A DNA stretch of 49,637 bases, from contig JAKAUP010000006.1 of assembly GCA_021817565.1 (NCBI GenBank), positions 1 to 49,637 of the forward strand, given 5' to 3'. Origin of the DNA: Microcaldota archaeon (GTDB lineage: Archaea > Micrarchaeota > Micrarchaeia > Micrarchaeales > Micrarchaeaceae). The position numbers were made by a program, and so were the translations under genes. Below, in pieces: positions 24,178 through 32,778 of the stretch. Under the pieces are notes generated by a model that did no database searches, had not been told where the DNA came from, and saw only the letters and a program-made list of their open reading frames with translations. Positions within the stretch are counted from its first letter, which is position 1, and each line of letters opens with the position of its first letter.

Positions 24178-24681
24178 ATGGATAGAGATGTATCTGGAGG
24201 CGGTGCAAAACCAAGCAGTTATTCGGAGCTTGCAGCGTCGATAAAGCAGATGGAAAAGGAGATACCACAAAAGGAATATGAAGACGAGATCGACATATCC
24301 GACCTCATTGAGTCAGAGATGAACGAGGAGAGACATACGGAATACAAGCAGATGCTCGACTTTCTGGTGAGAGAGGGCGCGGCACATCCAAAACAGCAGT
24401 TTAAACCTGCGGCTCAAAAGCAGCAGGTCGAAGTGAGGGATATAGAGGAGTTGATACTCCCAAAGCTCTCGTTTACTGACCAAGTCGCAGAGCTTGAAAG
24501 GATAAGCGAAGCGGTAGCGCAGGGAGTGCTTGACCAGAGACATATGACGGTTGTTGTGCAAGAAGTTTACGGGCTTAAGTCCGCAATAGCCCTGCAGAAA
24601 AACGATAATGAGGATCCTGCGCTGGTAAGTTTTAGGGACAGCATACTGGACGATATAATAAAGAGAATAGGGGGCAGCTGA
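24178..24681 (+). CDS. Small acidic hypothetical protein of the pilus-type operon
   Basis: Not recognised. About 167 residues, soluble, acidic at the N-terminus (KEYEDEIDISDLIESEMNEE), with a Pro/Gln-rich spacer and a helical C-terminal half (LSFTDQVAELERISEAVAQGVL...). The frame opens with a GTG at 24175; the ATG three bases later is the more likely start. It sits 9 bases after the ATPase stop, and its TGA overlaps the ATG of the next gene (TGATG). This tight packing implies that the product works with the ATPase and membrane platform, perhaps as an adaptor; there is no motif to prove it. Confidence 0.7.
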   Translation: MDRDVSGGGAKPSSYSELAASIKQMEKEIPQKEYEDEIDISDLIESEMNEERHTEYKQMLDFLVREGAAHPKQQFKPAAQKQQVEVRDIEELILPKLSFTDQVAELERISEAVAQGVLDQRHMTVVVQEVYGLKSAIALQKNDNEDPALVSFRDSILDDIIKRIGGS

Positions 24682-26048
24682 TGTTCGAAAAGAAAAAGAA
24701 GGTTGTGAATGTTGACGGGAAGGAAGTGGTGCTCGAGCCGAAGCCGCGCTTCTCGCTTTTCAAGAAAAAGGGCGTTCAGCAGAAACCTACAACCAATTCC
24801 CCAACTCTTCAGCCGCAGGCCAGACCTCAAACCACAGCCACACCTCCGGCGCCTCAGCCCCAACTAGGTAAAATGCCGCAACCTCAAACCCCTCAATTCA
24901 AACCAGCGTCTCAACCTCAAACCATTCAACAACCCCAATCCAAGCCTGCAGCCCAACCTCCGAACGCCCCAAAACCAAGCACAGGTGCATCCACTACTCA
25001 AACCCAACCTCAAACCCCTCTGTCGCGCCCTGTGCCACCACCCAATATCGCATCACAGCCTTCAAGTCAGGCACCCTCAAGAGCAGTTCCCACCCAGAAT
25101 CCATCACAGACAATCTCAAACAGGGTTGCAGCTCAGGCAGCGCAGCAGCGAAGCGCTGTCCAGCCCACTGGGCGTCCATCATACCAAAAGATAGGAAAGC
25201 CAGGGTACAAGAGCGGATTCGTATCAAAATACGTCGGTAAGACGCTCTCAAAGCACAAGGATCTTCCGGCCATACTTAAATCAGAGAATGTCGCAGGTAC
25301 GCCGGAGGACTTCATAAAGCGAATGCTCTTCTCATCAATCATTGTAGCCATTATGATTGCAGTGGCCGCAGTAATACTATTCTTGAGATTGGGACAGACA
25401 TTCATTCTGTCAGCGTTATTCGGCATTGTGCTCGGCTTCGTGTTTTTCAGGATGGCATTCAGCACGTTCGTAAACTATCCGAAAAGCAAGAGGAACAAGA
25501 GCGAAAAGGGGGTTGAGAAGGACATACTGTTCGCGGCGCGCGACCTGATCATATCTCTCAGGTCAGGCATGCCCCTATACAACGCGATGGCATCAGTGAG
25601 TACGGGTTACGGGGACGCCAGCATCCAGTTCAGGAAGATTATAGAGCTCGTGCAACTCGGCTCACCGCTCGAGGATGCTATCGACAAGCAGATAGCTGAG
25701 ACAAAAAGCCCGTCGTTCCGAAGGCTCATGATACAGGCATCAGTCAGCGTAAGGGCAGGAGCCGACGTGGTCGCTTCATTGCAGACAGTGCTTGACGACC
25801 TGCAGCAAGAAAGGATGATAGAGCTGAGGAGGTACGGGCAGAAGCTGAACGCAATCGCAATGTTCTACATGCTCTTCGGGGTAATACTCCCCAGCATGGG
25901 TTTGGCAGTGGGCACAATACTTACCACGTTCATCTCCCTGTTCCAGATAACGCCGCAGATACTGTTCGGCGCGCTCATAGGTATAGGATTCCTGCAGGTT
26001 GTATTCTTGAAGCTGATAACCAGCTCCAGGCCAGTGTTTAGCATGTGA
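24681..26048 (+). CDS. TadC/ArlJ-type pilus assembly membrane protein with Pro/Gln-rich N-terminus
   Basis: The membrane platform of a type IV pilus-like machine (T2SSF fold). Residues 1-28 are basic (MFEKKKKVVNVDGKEVVLEP), residues about 30-160 are a low-complexity Pro/Gln/Thr/Ser stretch, and from about 180 the protein is folded: MLFSSIIVAIMIAVAAVILFL and FGIVLGFVFFRMAF as first membrane pair, ARDLIISLRSGMPLYNAM (typical T2SSF entry), RLMIQASVSVRAGADVVASLQTVLDDL, and a second pair of helices (AMFYMLFGVILPSMGLAVG and LFGALIGIGFLQVVFLKL). The long disordered N-terminal tail is unusual for this family and may tether the ATPase. Start and stop overlap its neighbours (TGATG on both sides), so translation is coupled. 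Confidence 0.85.
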   Translation: MFEKKKKVVNVDGKEVVLEPKPRFSLFKKKGVQQKPTTNSPTLQPQARPQTTATPPAPQPQLGKMPQPQTPQFKPASQPQTIQQPQSKPAAQPPNAPKPSTGASTTQTQPQTPLSRPVPPPNIASQPSSQAPSRAVPTQNPSQTISNRVAAQAAQQRSAVQPTGRPSYQKIGKPGYKSGFVSKYVGKTLSKHKDLPAILKSENVAGTPEDFIKRMLFSSIIVAIMIAVAAVILFLRLGQTFILSALFGIVLGFVFFRMAFSTFVNYPKSKRNKSEKGVEKDILFAARDLIISLRSGMPLYNAMASVSTGYGDASIQFRKIIELVQLGSPLEDAIDKQIAETKSPSFRRLMIQASVSVRAGADVVASLQTVLDDLQQERMIELRRYGQKLNAIAMFYMLFGVILPSMGLAVGTILTTFISLFQITPQILFGALIGIGFLQVVFLKLITSSRPVFSM

Positions 26049-27046
26049 TGTTTATGGCGATAAATTTCGAAAGGCTCGTGTCAAGAAGGGTCGGAAAGAT
26101 GCTCCAGGATACGCTGAATCTCTCTGGCTCCCAAATGCTGTTGAATACCCTTCTGGAATACATGATCATCGGCTTCTTCGCGATAGTTATAGTGGGTTTG
26201 GGAGTAATGTCGCTCATCCTTAAACTCAAGGTGATCGAGGCCTTCCCAATAAGCGTGATATCTGGGCTGGTATATATAGTACTGATATATGGAGTATTGA
26301 ACTACAGATTGGACAAGCGCGCGACCACGATGGAAAGCATACTTCCTGAATATTTCCAGCTTGTAGCGGCAAACCTGCGCAGCGGAATGTCCATAGACAG
26401 GTCTATGCTCATAGCGGCAAGGCCAGAGTTTACCCCGTTTGCGGAAGATGTGCAGAAGATGAACAACAGGCTTTTCAGCGGTGAGAGCTTCGATGTTGCC
26501 CTACACAAGCTTGCCGCAAGCTATAGGTCAAACACGCTAACGCGTTCAGTAAGGCTGATATCGGAATCGTACAGGTTCGGGGGAAGGATGGCCGACCTGA
26601 TGGAGCAGATATCTAAGGACATAAGGAGTCAGCAGATAGTGCAGAAGGAGATAGCCGGACAGCTCTTCATGTACAGCATATTCATAGCCTTCGCAGGCCT
26701 TGTTGCTGCGCCCGTGCTCTACGGTCTTACTGGGGAGATGATAAAGATAACTGATACAGTATGGACAGGCATACTCGCAAGCAACCCAGGCGGATTGCCA
26801 TCAACCGGTTCCTCCTTCCTCAAGCCTCAACCGCCAGTGATAACAGTCGCACAGTACCACCTCTTCTCCTACATGGCAATTATTATAATAACAGGGTTCG
26901 CAGCGCTGATAATGGCTGCGATAAACTCCGGAAAGCCTGTGCGCGGAATCCGCCTCATACCTGTATTCATACTCATAGGTTTAGGTGTATTCCTGGTGGT
27001 TGGATCTGTGGTCGCAGGCCTCTTTGGGAGCATAGGCGCAGCCTAG
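26048..27046 (+). CDS. Second TadC/ArlJ-type pilus assembly membrane protein
   Basis: A paralogue of the preceding platform protein without the disordered tail. Seen: a short amphipathic start (INFERLVSRRVGKMLQDTL), helices LEYMIIGFFAIVIVGLGVMS and VISGLVYIVLIYGVL, the T2SSF core EYFQLVAANLRSGMSIDRSMLIAARPEF and SVRLISESYRFGGRMADLMEQIS, then LFMYSIFIAFAGLVAAPVLYGL and two further helices (MAIIIITGFAALIMAAI and FILIGLGVFLVVGSVVAGLFG). The ATG at 26048 overlaps the previous stop (TGATG); the frame can also open at GTG 26045 or ATG 26054. Two unlike platform proteins side by side suggest a heteromeric membrane base, as in Tad-type systems. It is the last gene of the operon; a new promoter precedes the next gene. 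Confidence 0.85.
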   Translation: MFMAINFERLVSRRVGKMLQDTLNLSGSQMLLNTLLEYMIIGFFAIVIVGLGVMSLILKLKVIEAFPISVISGLVYIVLIYGVLNYRLDKRATTMESILPEYFQLVAANLRSGMSIDRSMLIAARPEFTPFAEDVQKMNNRLFSGESFDVALHKLAASYRSNTLTRSVRLISESYRFGGRMADLMEQISKDIRSQQIVQKEIAGQLFMYSIFIAFAGLVAAPVLYGLTGEMIKITDTVWTGILASNPGGLPSTGSSFLKPQPPVITVAQYHLFSYMAIIIITGFAALIMAAINSGKPVRGIRLIPVFILIGLGVFLVVGSVVAGLFGSIGAA

Positions 27047-27108
27047 CCCCATCCTCCTCCTCAAAGCCCTGCAATTTGAGAATTTTTGTAAATTTTTGCA
27101 CCGTAACC

Positions 27109-27121
27109 CTTTAAATATCTT
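27109..27121 (+). promoter_or_regulatory. TATA box of the tetraether lipid synthase gene
   Basis: CTTTAAATATCTT lies about 40 bases before the ATG at 27154. The expected transcription start is near 27140 and leaves a short leader containing AGGTGT as ribosome site. It separates the lipid gene from the pilus-type operon. Confidence 0.5.
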
Positions 27122-27153
27122 ATATTTTGTACCATTATTGTTAGGTGTAATGA

Positions 27154-29013
27154 ATGAGCGATGAGAAGATAAGCACAGCCAAAATAAGTTCACAGCTAAG
27201 CAAGAGCCTTGAGGTCGAGGAGGTCATTGACATACATAGTGAGAGCAACAGGAAGGCGCTCAATAACATCATGCCGGACCAGAAGGAGAGCGAAGAGCTT
27301 ACCATAGACCCTGTCATCGCGCCTTATCATCGTACGGTTGAGGAGATAGAGGCGATGCCTGTCATAGAGCGCACTAAGACCGTGTGCCCCGAGTGCAAGC
27401 TCATAGTTGACGGAGCCATCTACAAGGACGGGGATAACGTGATGATAAGGAAGCACTGCCCAGAGCATGGCTGGACCATAGAAAAGTACTGGGAAGACTA
27501 TGACATGTACATGAAGATGAGGAGGTTTAACTACTTCGGAAGGGGTTTTGACAATCCGAATTATATAACTGAGACAAAGGGCGCAAACTGCCCATTCGAC
27601 TGCGGTATGTGCGAGAGGCACAAGTCCCACACAGGATTGGCCAATGTTGTGGTAACAAACAGGTGCCACCTGAGCTGCTGGTACTGCTTCTTCTACGCGA
27701 AGGAGGGAGAATCCATATACGAGCCTACGCTTGCTGAGCTTGACAAGATCTTCTACAACCTCAGGAGCCAGAAGCCGATTCCGGCCAACGCTATACAGAT
27801 AACTGGCGGAGAACCAATGATGCATCCTCACATAATAGAAATAATAGAGCATGCGAAGAAGGCAGGATTCGACCAGATACAGCTCAACACAACCGGCATA
27901 ATAATAGGCAATAATCCAATGCTTGCAAAGCAGGTAAAGTATGCGGGCGCTAGCGTGCTTTATATGAGCTGCGACGGAGTAAGCAAGCGCGCAAACCCGA
28001 AGAACCACTGGGAAGTGCCGCTCGCATTTGAGGCTGCACGCCAGGCACATCTTGGAATAGTGCTGGTACCAACAGTGATAAGAGGGGTAAACGATCATGA
28101 GATGGGTGCACTAATCAATCTCGCGCTCAATAACACTGACGTGGTAAGGGCGGTGAACTTCCAGCCTGTATCGCTTGTGGGACGTATGCCATCAAGGTTA
28201 AGGGAGAAGCAGAGGATAACGATACCTGGCGCAATCAAGCTGATAGAAGAGCAGACGAACGGAGTGGTCTCAAAGGAGGATTGGTTCTCAGTGCCGTACA
28301 TCGGCGGAATAAACAAGTTCATAGAGGCGCTCAGCGGCGAGTACAAGTACGACATGTCGATACACTTCGCATGCGGAGCCGGCTCATACATATTCGTGGA
28401 TTCCGACAAGAAAATCATACCGATAACCAGGTTCGTTGATGCGGAAGGACTCGTAGAGCACTTACAGAGCGCAATATACGAGATGGAAGGGAAGGGGAGA
28501 ATAGCGAGAAAGGCGATAGCACTTAAGACACTTGTAGGTCTTAGGAGATACGTAGACAAGAAGAACCAGCCCAAGTCGATAAACTTCACAAAGATGCTTA
28601 CAAGCCTCGTAGTAAAGCACGACTTCTCATCCATGGGGTCATTCCAGCTCAAGACGCTCTTCCTGGGGATGATGCACTTCCAGGATGAATACATATATGA
28701 CATACACAGGGTCGAGAAATGCGACATACACTACGCTATGCCTGACGGCGAAGTGCTTCCGTTCTGTACCTTCAACGTATTCCCGGAGGTGTACAGGGAC
28801 AAGGTGCAGAGGCAGTACAGCATACCGGCAAAGGAATGGAAATCGACGCACGCCGAATGGAGCTACCCAACAGACAAGTACATAAGGAATGTGAAGGAGC
28901 TTGAGGCAAGGCCCGAGTACATAAAGACATACAAGAACATGGTTGACTATCTGTCCCTGCCAGTAAACGGCGGGAAGCCGATGCCGAACTTCGAGAGGGT
29001 ACTAAACAGCTGA
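27154..29013 (+). CDS. tes: Tetraether lipid synthase (Tes-like radical SAM enzyme)
   Basis: Expected to join the phytanyl chain ends of two diether lipids to give tetraether (GDGT-type) membrane lipids. Seen in 619 residues: a rubredoxin-like iron site CPEC (Cys78, Cys81) with HCPEHG (Cys102); an auxiliary cluster motif NCPFDCGMCERHKSHT (Cys146, Cys150, Cys153); the radical SAM motif CHLSCWYC (Cys171, Cys175, Cys178) with TNR before it and FFYA after; ITGGEPMMHP; and further cysteines in FACGAG and the later KCDIHY...FCTFN region. This multi-cluster arrangement matches MJ0619/Tes as I know it and not generic MoaA-type proteins. The ATG follows AGGTGTAATGA. The unknown 229-residue gene starts 5 bases after the stop. 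Catalysis is inferred from motifs. Confidence 0.82.
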   Translation: MSDEKISTAKISSQLSKSLEVEEVIDIHSESNRKALNNIMPDQKESEELTIDPVIAPYHRTVEEIEAMPVIERTKTVCPECKLIVDGAIYKDGDNVMIRKHCPEHGWTIEKYWEDYDMYMKMRRFNYFGRGFDNPNYITETKGANCPFDCGMCERHKSHTGLANVVVTNRCHLSCWYCFFYAKEGESIYEPTLAELDKIFYNLRSQKPIPANAIQITGGEPMMHPHIIEIIEHAKKAGFDQIQLNTTGIIIGNNPMLAKQVKYAGASVLYMSCDGVSKRANPKNHWEVPLAFEAARQAHLGIVLVPTVIRGVNDHEMGALINLALNNTDVVRAVNFQPVSLVGRMPSRLREKQRITIPGAIKLIEEQTNGVVSKEDWFSVPYIGGINKFIEALSGEYKYDMSIHFACGAGSYIFVDSDKKIIPITRFVDAEGLVEHLQSAIYEMEGKGRIARKAIALKTLVGLRRYVDKKNQPKSINFTKMLTSLVVKHDFSSMGSFQLKTLFLGMMHFQDEYIYDIHRVEKCDIHYAMPDGEVLPFCTFNVFPEVYRDKVQRQYSIPAKEWKSTHAEWSYPTDKYIRNVKELEARPEYIKTYKNMVDYLSLPVNGGKPMPNFERVLNS

Positions 29014-29018
29014 TAACG

Positions 29019-29708
29019 ATGGACAAGAGCAGCAAGGGCGCTCCGCAGAAGAGTGCTTATCAGGAGGATCTTCAGGCAACCGCAAACCTAACAGACGAGC
29101 AGATAAAGGCCCAGTTTGTGATGGAGGACGGGAATCCGATACGCGTGCCCTATAAGATGGTAAGGCAGGTTGTCTTCGAGAATGTGAAGCATACTGGGGA
29201 GTTCATGGACGCGGAGCATGCAGCGCGCCTCCAATACAGGCTTATGCTCAAGGATGCTGTGCTCAAGGCGCGTGTGCATTACATACGCAACAAGATACTC
29301 GTCATATACAACCCGTTGGATGCGGACAACCTCAAGGAGAAGACGAGCCTGGAGGAGATAAAAGCGTTCCTGAAGGTGGAAAGCAACGTTGAGATAGACG
29401 AAAACGCGATTAGGGACGAGCCATACGATTACTACACAAACTTCTACAAGTATGCGTTCAGTCCGCCAGCAATAAGGGAGCATCCGCCATACGGATACGA
29501 ACTCAAGGAATGGAAGAAGATGAAGCCTCAGTGGGACAGGAAGGTTGAAGAATACTCGAAGAAAAAGAAGATCAAGCAGGAAGAGTTTAAGAGGGCGTAT
29601 CTTGCAGACCACCCAGACCTCGCAAAATCAATGGGCATAGAGATAAAGCCGGAAGAGAAAAACAAGAAGCGCAAATCAGAAAAGGGCTTCTGGTTCCATG
29701 GAGTCTAA
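29019..29708 (+). CDS. Hypothetical protein cotranscribed with tetraether lipid synthase
   Basis: Not recognised. 229 residues, soluble, highly charged, without cysteines or membrane helices. The middle part (VPYKMVRQVVFENVKHTG, HAARLQYRLMLKDAVLKARVHYIRNKILVIYNP) looks folded, followed by an aromatic-rich stretch (EPYDYYTNFYKYAFSPPA, HPPYGYELKEW) and a basic C-terminus ending GFWFHGV. The ATG is 5 bases after the Tes stop, so the two are one transcript; the convergent pheT ends 5 bases after this gene. Because of that link I suggest an accessory role in lipid synthesis, for example substrate delivery or an electron-donor adaptor, but nothing in the sequence proves it. Confidence 0.72.
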   Translation: MDKSSKGAPQKSAYQEDLQATANLTDEQIKAQFVMEDGNPIRVPYKMVRQVVFENVKHTGEFMDAEHAARLQYRLMLKDAVLKARVHYIRNKILVIYNPLDADNLKEKTSLEEIKAFLKVESNVEIDENAIRDEPYDYYTNFYKYAFSPPAIREHPPYGYELKEWKKMKPQWDRKVEEYSKKKKIKQEEFKRAYLADHPDLAKSMGIEIKPEEKNKKRKSEKGFWFHGV

Positions 29709-29713
29709 CTGCA

Positions 29714-31306
29714 TTAACGTATCAGTATCTCACAGCAGACAACCGGTTCCTCTATCTTGAAATTCCTCAACACTTTCGGATGCACCTCGCCGAAAATTCC
29801 CACCATTTTTGACATGTGTATCAGAGATCCGCACCTGCCTTTTATGAATAACGGATCTTCCGTCCTGTCTATAGATACGTTCCCATAGATCATCCCAATC
29901 ACCTGATCTATCAATCCTTTTATCTCTGATACGTTCGCTTTCGGGTGGGAGATAGCGATGCACAGCGCATCCCTCTCAACGACCCGCCCATTCTCCAAGC
30001 GGAATACCTTTCCGCACTCGAAAAGCCTGTGCGGCATCGTGTCGTTTGCCGAGCCGCCAAGATTGGAAAGCAGAAGGGGGGAAAGGCTCGTTCTAAGTAT
30101 CTGGAAGTTGCTGTTCTTCGAGTATTCAAGCCGCACTGCCCCGTCATTCTTCCTCCCAGTCCTATCGAACTGGTGCTCGTCACTTGTCAGGTAATGGTTG
30201 ATAACCTCATCAAAACCGCCCCCAATCAGTCTCTTAGAAATCCTTTCATAAATGCCGTAAAAGCTGTCTGCGTTGCCGTAGGGGCTGTTCTCGATTCTCG
30301 AAGGGATTATCTTATCATAGCCGTAAGCTATGGCAACATCCTCTATCAGGTCGCTCATATCGAATATATCGCTCCTGTAAGGAGGAACAGCAATGTCTAT
30401 CTTCCCGCCACTCCCGGAAGCAATGTAGCCCATCCTGGAGAGCAGTTTCGGAAGAGAGCTTATGCGAATGCCGATCGTCTCTGATACCATCCCGGAATCA
30501 AGCCGCACCTTTCTCCATGATCCGGAAGGCGTAGAGATGCGGTTGTTTCCCTTAACCTCAACCCGTCCAATCTTTCCCCCCATCTCCGAGAGCACGCAGC
30601 CAAACAGTTCAGCAGCATACCTCACCGCGCTCTCATCCGTGCCTGTAAGGTCGATGAATAGGTTTGTCGTAGAATTCTCTACCATCGTAGCCTTTGAGTT
30701 TGTTATCGGTATAAACGAGAGTATCTTCTCCGAATCGCGCAGTACGGGGTAATCACTGCCGACTGCGTGCGAATACTCCACACCCTTCTGGTGCTTTTTT
30801 ATTATCTCCTCGAAGCTCATCGCCTTGTCATGGCCGAGCGGCACAAAGCTTTCCTCTTTCCCAGAATAATAAATAAGGTCACCGCTTATCTTGTCGAGGT
30901 CGTGTATGCCTATCGCCATCTTTCTCCTCTTCCTACCGAATGTGTCCGAAAGCTTCTCTGCAAAGTCTAGCAGGTACTTGAGCTCGTTCCCCTCGAGATC
31001 TACGCCTTCGGCACAAACCCCGTTGATGAAAGGCCTGCTTTTCGGCGCGCCTCTCGCATCGATTTCAAGCAGCGTTTTTTTCCCGTACGCATAATCCCTG
31101 ATTGAAGGTTTTATAACCCCATTGTACATCCCGATAATCTTGTCAAGCATCCTAAAGCTCAGGAGCTCTGGACGGTCGGCAGTGACATCCACCTTCACGT
31201 TTTTGCCTGATATCTCAGCTTCCAGGCCTAAAGCTGTTATATCCTTTTCCAATGTGGAAGGGTTTGCATGCCTCAAATCCCCAATCTTAAACTCTATATA
31301 CGCCAT
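29714..31306 (-). CDS. pheT: Phenylalanine--tRNA ligase beta subunit
   Basis: With PheS forms the (alpha-beta)2 enzyme charging tRNA-Phe. The 530-residue protein has the short archaeal/eukaryotic layout: no N-terminal EMAP/tRNA-binding domain, an N-terminal part (IEFKIGDLRHANPSTLEKDI...VKVDVTADRPELLS), a B3/4 domain with SAVRYAAELFG and FIPITNSKATMVENSTTN, a B5 domain (AVPPYRSDIFDMSDLIEDVAIAYGYDKI) and the catalytic-like fold (LRTSLSPLLLSNLGG, RLFECGKVF). It starts two bases after the pheS stop, so both subunits are made from one mRNA. It is convergent with the Tes partner gene. Assignment is secure. Confidence 0.95.
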   Translation of the reverse strand: MAYIEFKIGDLRHANPSTLEKDITALGLEAEISGKNVKVDVTADRPELLSFRMLDKIIGMYNGVIKPSIRDYAYGKKTLLEIDARGAPKSRPFINGVCAEGVDLEGNELKYLLDFAEKLSDTFGRKRRKMAIGIHDLDKISGDLIYYSGKEESFVPLGHDKAMSFEEIIKKHQKGVEYSHAVGSDYPVLRDSEKILSFIPITNSKATMVENSTTNLFIDLTGTDESAVRYAAELFGCVLSEMGGKIGRVEVKGNNRISTPSGSWRKVRLDSGMVSETIGIRISSLPKLLSRMGYIASGSGGKIDIAVPPYRSDIFDMSDLIEDVAIAYGYDKIIPSRIENSPYGNADSFYGIYERISKRLIGGGFDEVINHYLTSDEHQFDRTGRKNDGAVRLEYSKNSNFQILRTSLSPLLLSNLGGSANDTMPHRLFECGKVFRLENGRVVERDALCIAISHPKANVSEIKGLIDQVIGMIYGNVSIDRTEDPLFIKGRCGSLIHMSKMVGIFGEVHPKVLRNFKIEEPVVCCEILIR

Positions 31307-31308
31307 TC

Positions 31309-32769
31309 TCAGACCTCCTTCCTATCCCTCAGCCATGCAATCCTGTTCAGATAGAGCTCGTTTATGTCATCCAGTTCAAGCACGTCGAGCAGCAATCTAT
31401 CCAATCCTAGCCCCCATGCGAGCACAACCTTTTCAGTGCCCAACGCCTTGCATACCTCCCTCCTTATTATACCGGCCCCTCCAAGCTCCACAAAGTCATT
31501 ATGCCTTTTGTTGAAGTAGAATACCTCCAGGCTGGGTTCGGTGAATGGGAAATACGACGGCCTGAACCTTATCTGCTTTGCATCCTTCCCCAAAACCCTC
31601 CCGAAGAACTCTTTAAGTTCGTAAAAGAGGTTGGAAAGGTTGAGGTTGTCGCCTACAACAATCCCCTCGGATTGGTAGAACTCCGCAAGGTGCTTGTAAT
31701 CCGGACTCTCGTTCCTGAATACCCTCCCAACAAAGAATCTCTTTACTGGATACTGCTCATTTGGGAGCCCGCCAAGCTCCATTATATGCCTTGCGCTCAA
31801 CACAGTGTTATGCGTCCTCAATACCATTCTCTTTGATTTCTGATAATCCCATTTACCTCTCCAGTTGGTTTCGTGCATCCTTCTTACTCTGTCCACAAAG
31901 CGCTTGTCCTCAATCTCGATCTCGGACGGATCAGATAGAAAGAAGGTGTCATGCGCATCCCTTGCAGGGTGGTCCTGCGGGGTAAAAAGCACATCGAAAT
32001 TCCAGAAGGCGGGGTTGACAACAGGCCCGTCAGATTCTGTGAAACCCATGGAGAGCCAAGCGTCCCTGACCCTTCCTATGAACTCGTGAATTGGGTGTTC
32101 CCTCCCCAGCAGGACCTTCTCTCCAGAAACCTTTACATCATATTCCTCGAAAGTTCTCTCTTTCCATGACTGGCTTGATATAATCTCACGCGTTACCTCC
32201 CCTATTCTGTCTTTTAGGTTCGTATCAATAGAGCGGCCGTGTTCTGTTATAGATACGCTATCAATGTAGCTCCTTTCTTTTATATCAACCAAGCCCCTTC
32301 TCTTCAGAGCCCCAACCGCCTTTTCATCAATGCCTTTACTATCCGCAATGTGCATGAGCGCCTCCCTAAGGCCATACACCGAGCGTAATGCCTCTCTTCC
32401 ATCATTCGTAATAACGAGATTTCCATCATGGACCAATACCCATCCATTCTTCTTCGCCCATATGAAGCCTATCCTCTGTTCCTCCTTTATATCGGCAGCC
32501 TTTATCCGCATCCCTTTCTTTTCAGCCTCCGCCACCATATCGGCAAACCTCTCTTCGGGGAATCTCTCCTTGTAAGCATTCCCCTCATCAGTGAGGCAGA
32601 GCTGTGTATCGGTTTTTTTAGTGTACGTTACCGCGCCAATCCCTTTCAGTTCCTCGAGAGAGTGCAGCAACTGGTCAATGTTCAATCCAGTCTCTCTTAC
32701 TATCTGCTCTACGTCAGCCTTCGACTTTTTCTTAAGATAAGCAAGTATAATTGCAGAATGCTTGTGCAT
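31309..32769 (-). CDS. pheS: Phenylalanine--tRNA ligase alpha subunit
   Basis: Catalytic subunit of phenylalanyl-tRNA synthetase. Seen in 486 residues: N-terminal winged-helix domains (ILAYLKKKSKADVEQIVRETG, YIDSVSITEHG) that contact tRNA; class II motif 1 around HPIHEFIGRVRDAWLSMGF; VNPAFWNFDVLFTPQDHPARD; motif 2 VGRVFRNESPDYKHLAEFYQSEG; FRPSYFPFTEPSLEV; and motif 3 VVLAWGLGLDRLLL. GGAGIIRREV is typical of the Phe pocket. The ATG follows TTGAGGTAAGTTC, a good ribosome site. The upstream membrane-protein gene ends 9 bases before, and pheT follows immediately. Confidence 0.96.
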   Translation of the reverse strand: MHKHSAIILAYLKKKSKADVEQIVRETGLNIDQLLHSLEELKGIGAVTYTKKTDTQLCLTDEGNAYKERFPEERFADMVAEAEKKGMRIKAADIKEEQRIGFIWAKKNGWVLVHDGNLVITNDGREALRSVYGLREALMHIADSKGIDEKAVGALKRRGLVDIKERSYIDSVSITEHGRSIDTNLKDRIGEVTREIISSQSWKERTFEEYDVKVSGEKVLLGREHPIHEFIGRVRDAWLSMGFTESDGPVVNPAFWNFDVLFTPQDHPARDAHDTFFLSDPSEIEIEDKRFVDRVRRMHETNWRGKWDYQKSKRMVLRTHNTVLSARHIMELGGLPNEQYPVKRFFVGRVFRNESPDYKHLAEFYQSEGIVVGDNLNLSNLFYELKEFFGRVLGKDAKQIRFRPSYFPFTEPSLEVFYFNKRHNDFVELGGAGIIRREVCKALGTEKVVLAWGLGLDRLLLDVLELDDINELYLNRIAWLRDRKEV

Positions 32770-32778
32770 GAACTTACC

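Noticed and set aside
22672-27046. The operon as a genuine archaellum (arl) cluster
   Set aside because: No ArlH, ArlF/G or archaellin gene is present and there are two platform proteins; a pilus/Tad-like system fits better.
27196-28727. Long antisense frames opposite the tetraether lipid synthase gene
   Set aside because: Composition is that of a complementary strand (many Tyr, Leu, His, Val in a row without domain logic), while the plus strand shows clear radical SAM motifs.
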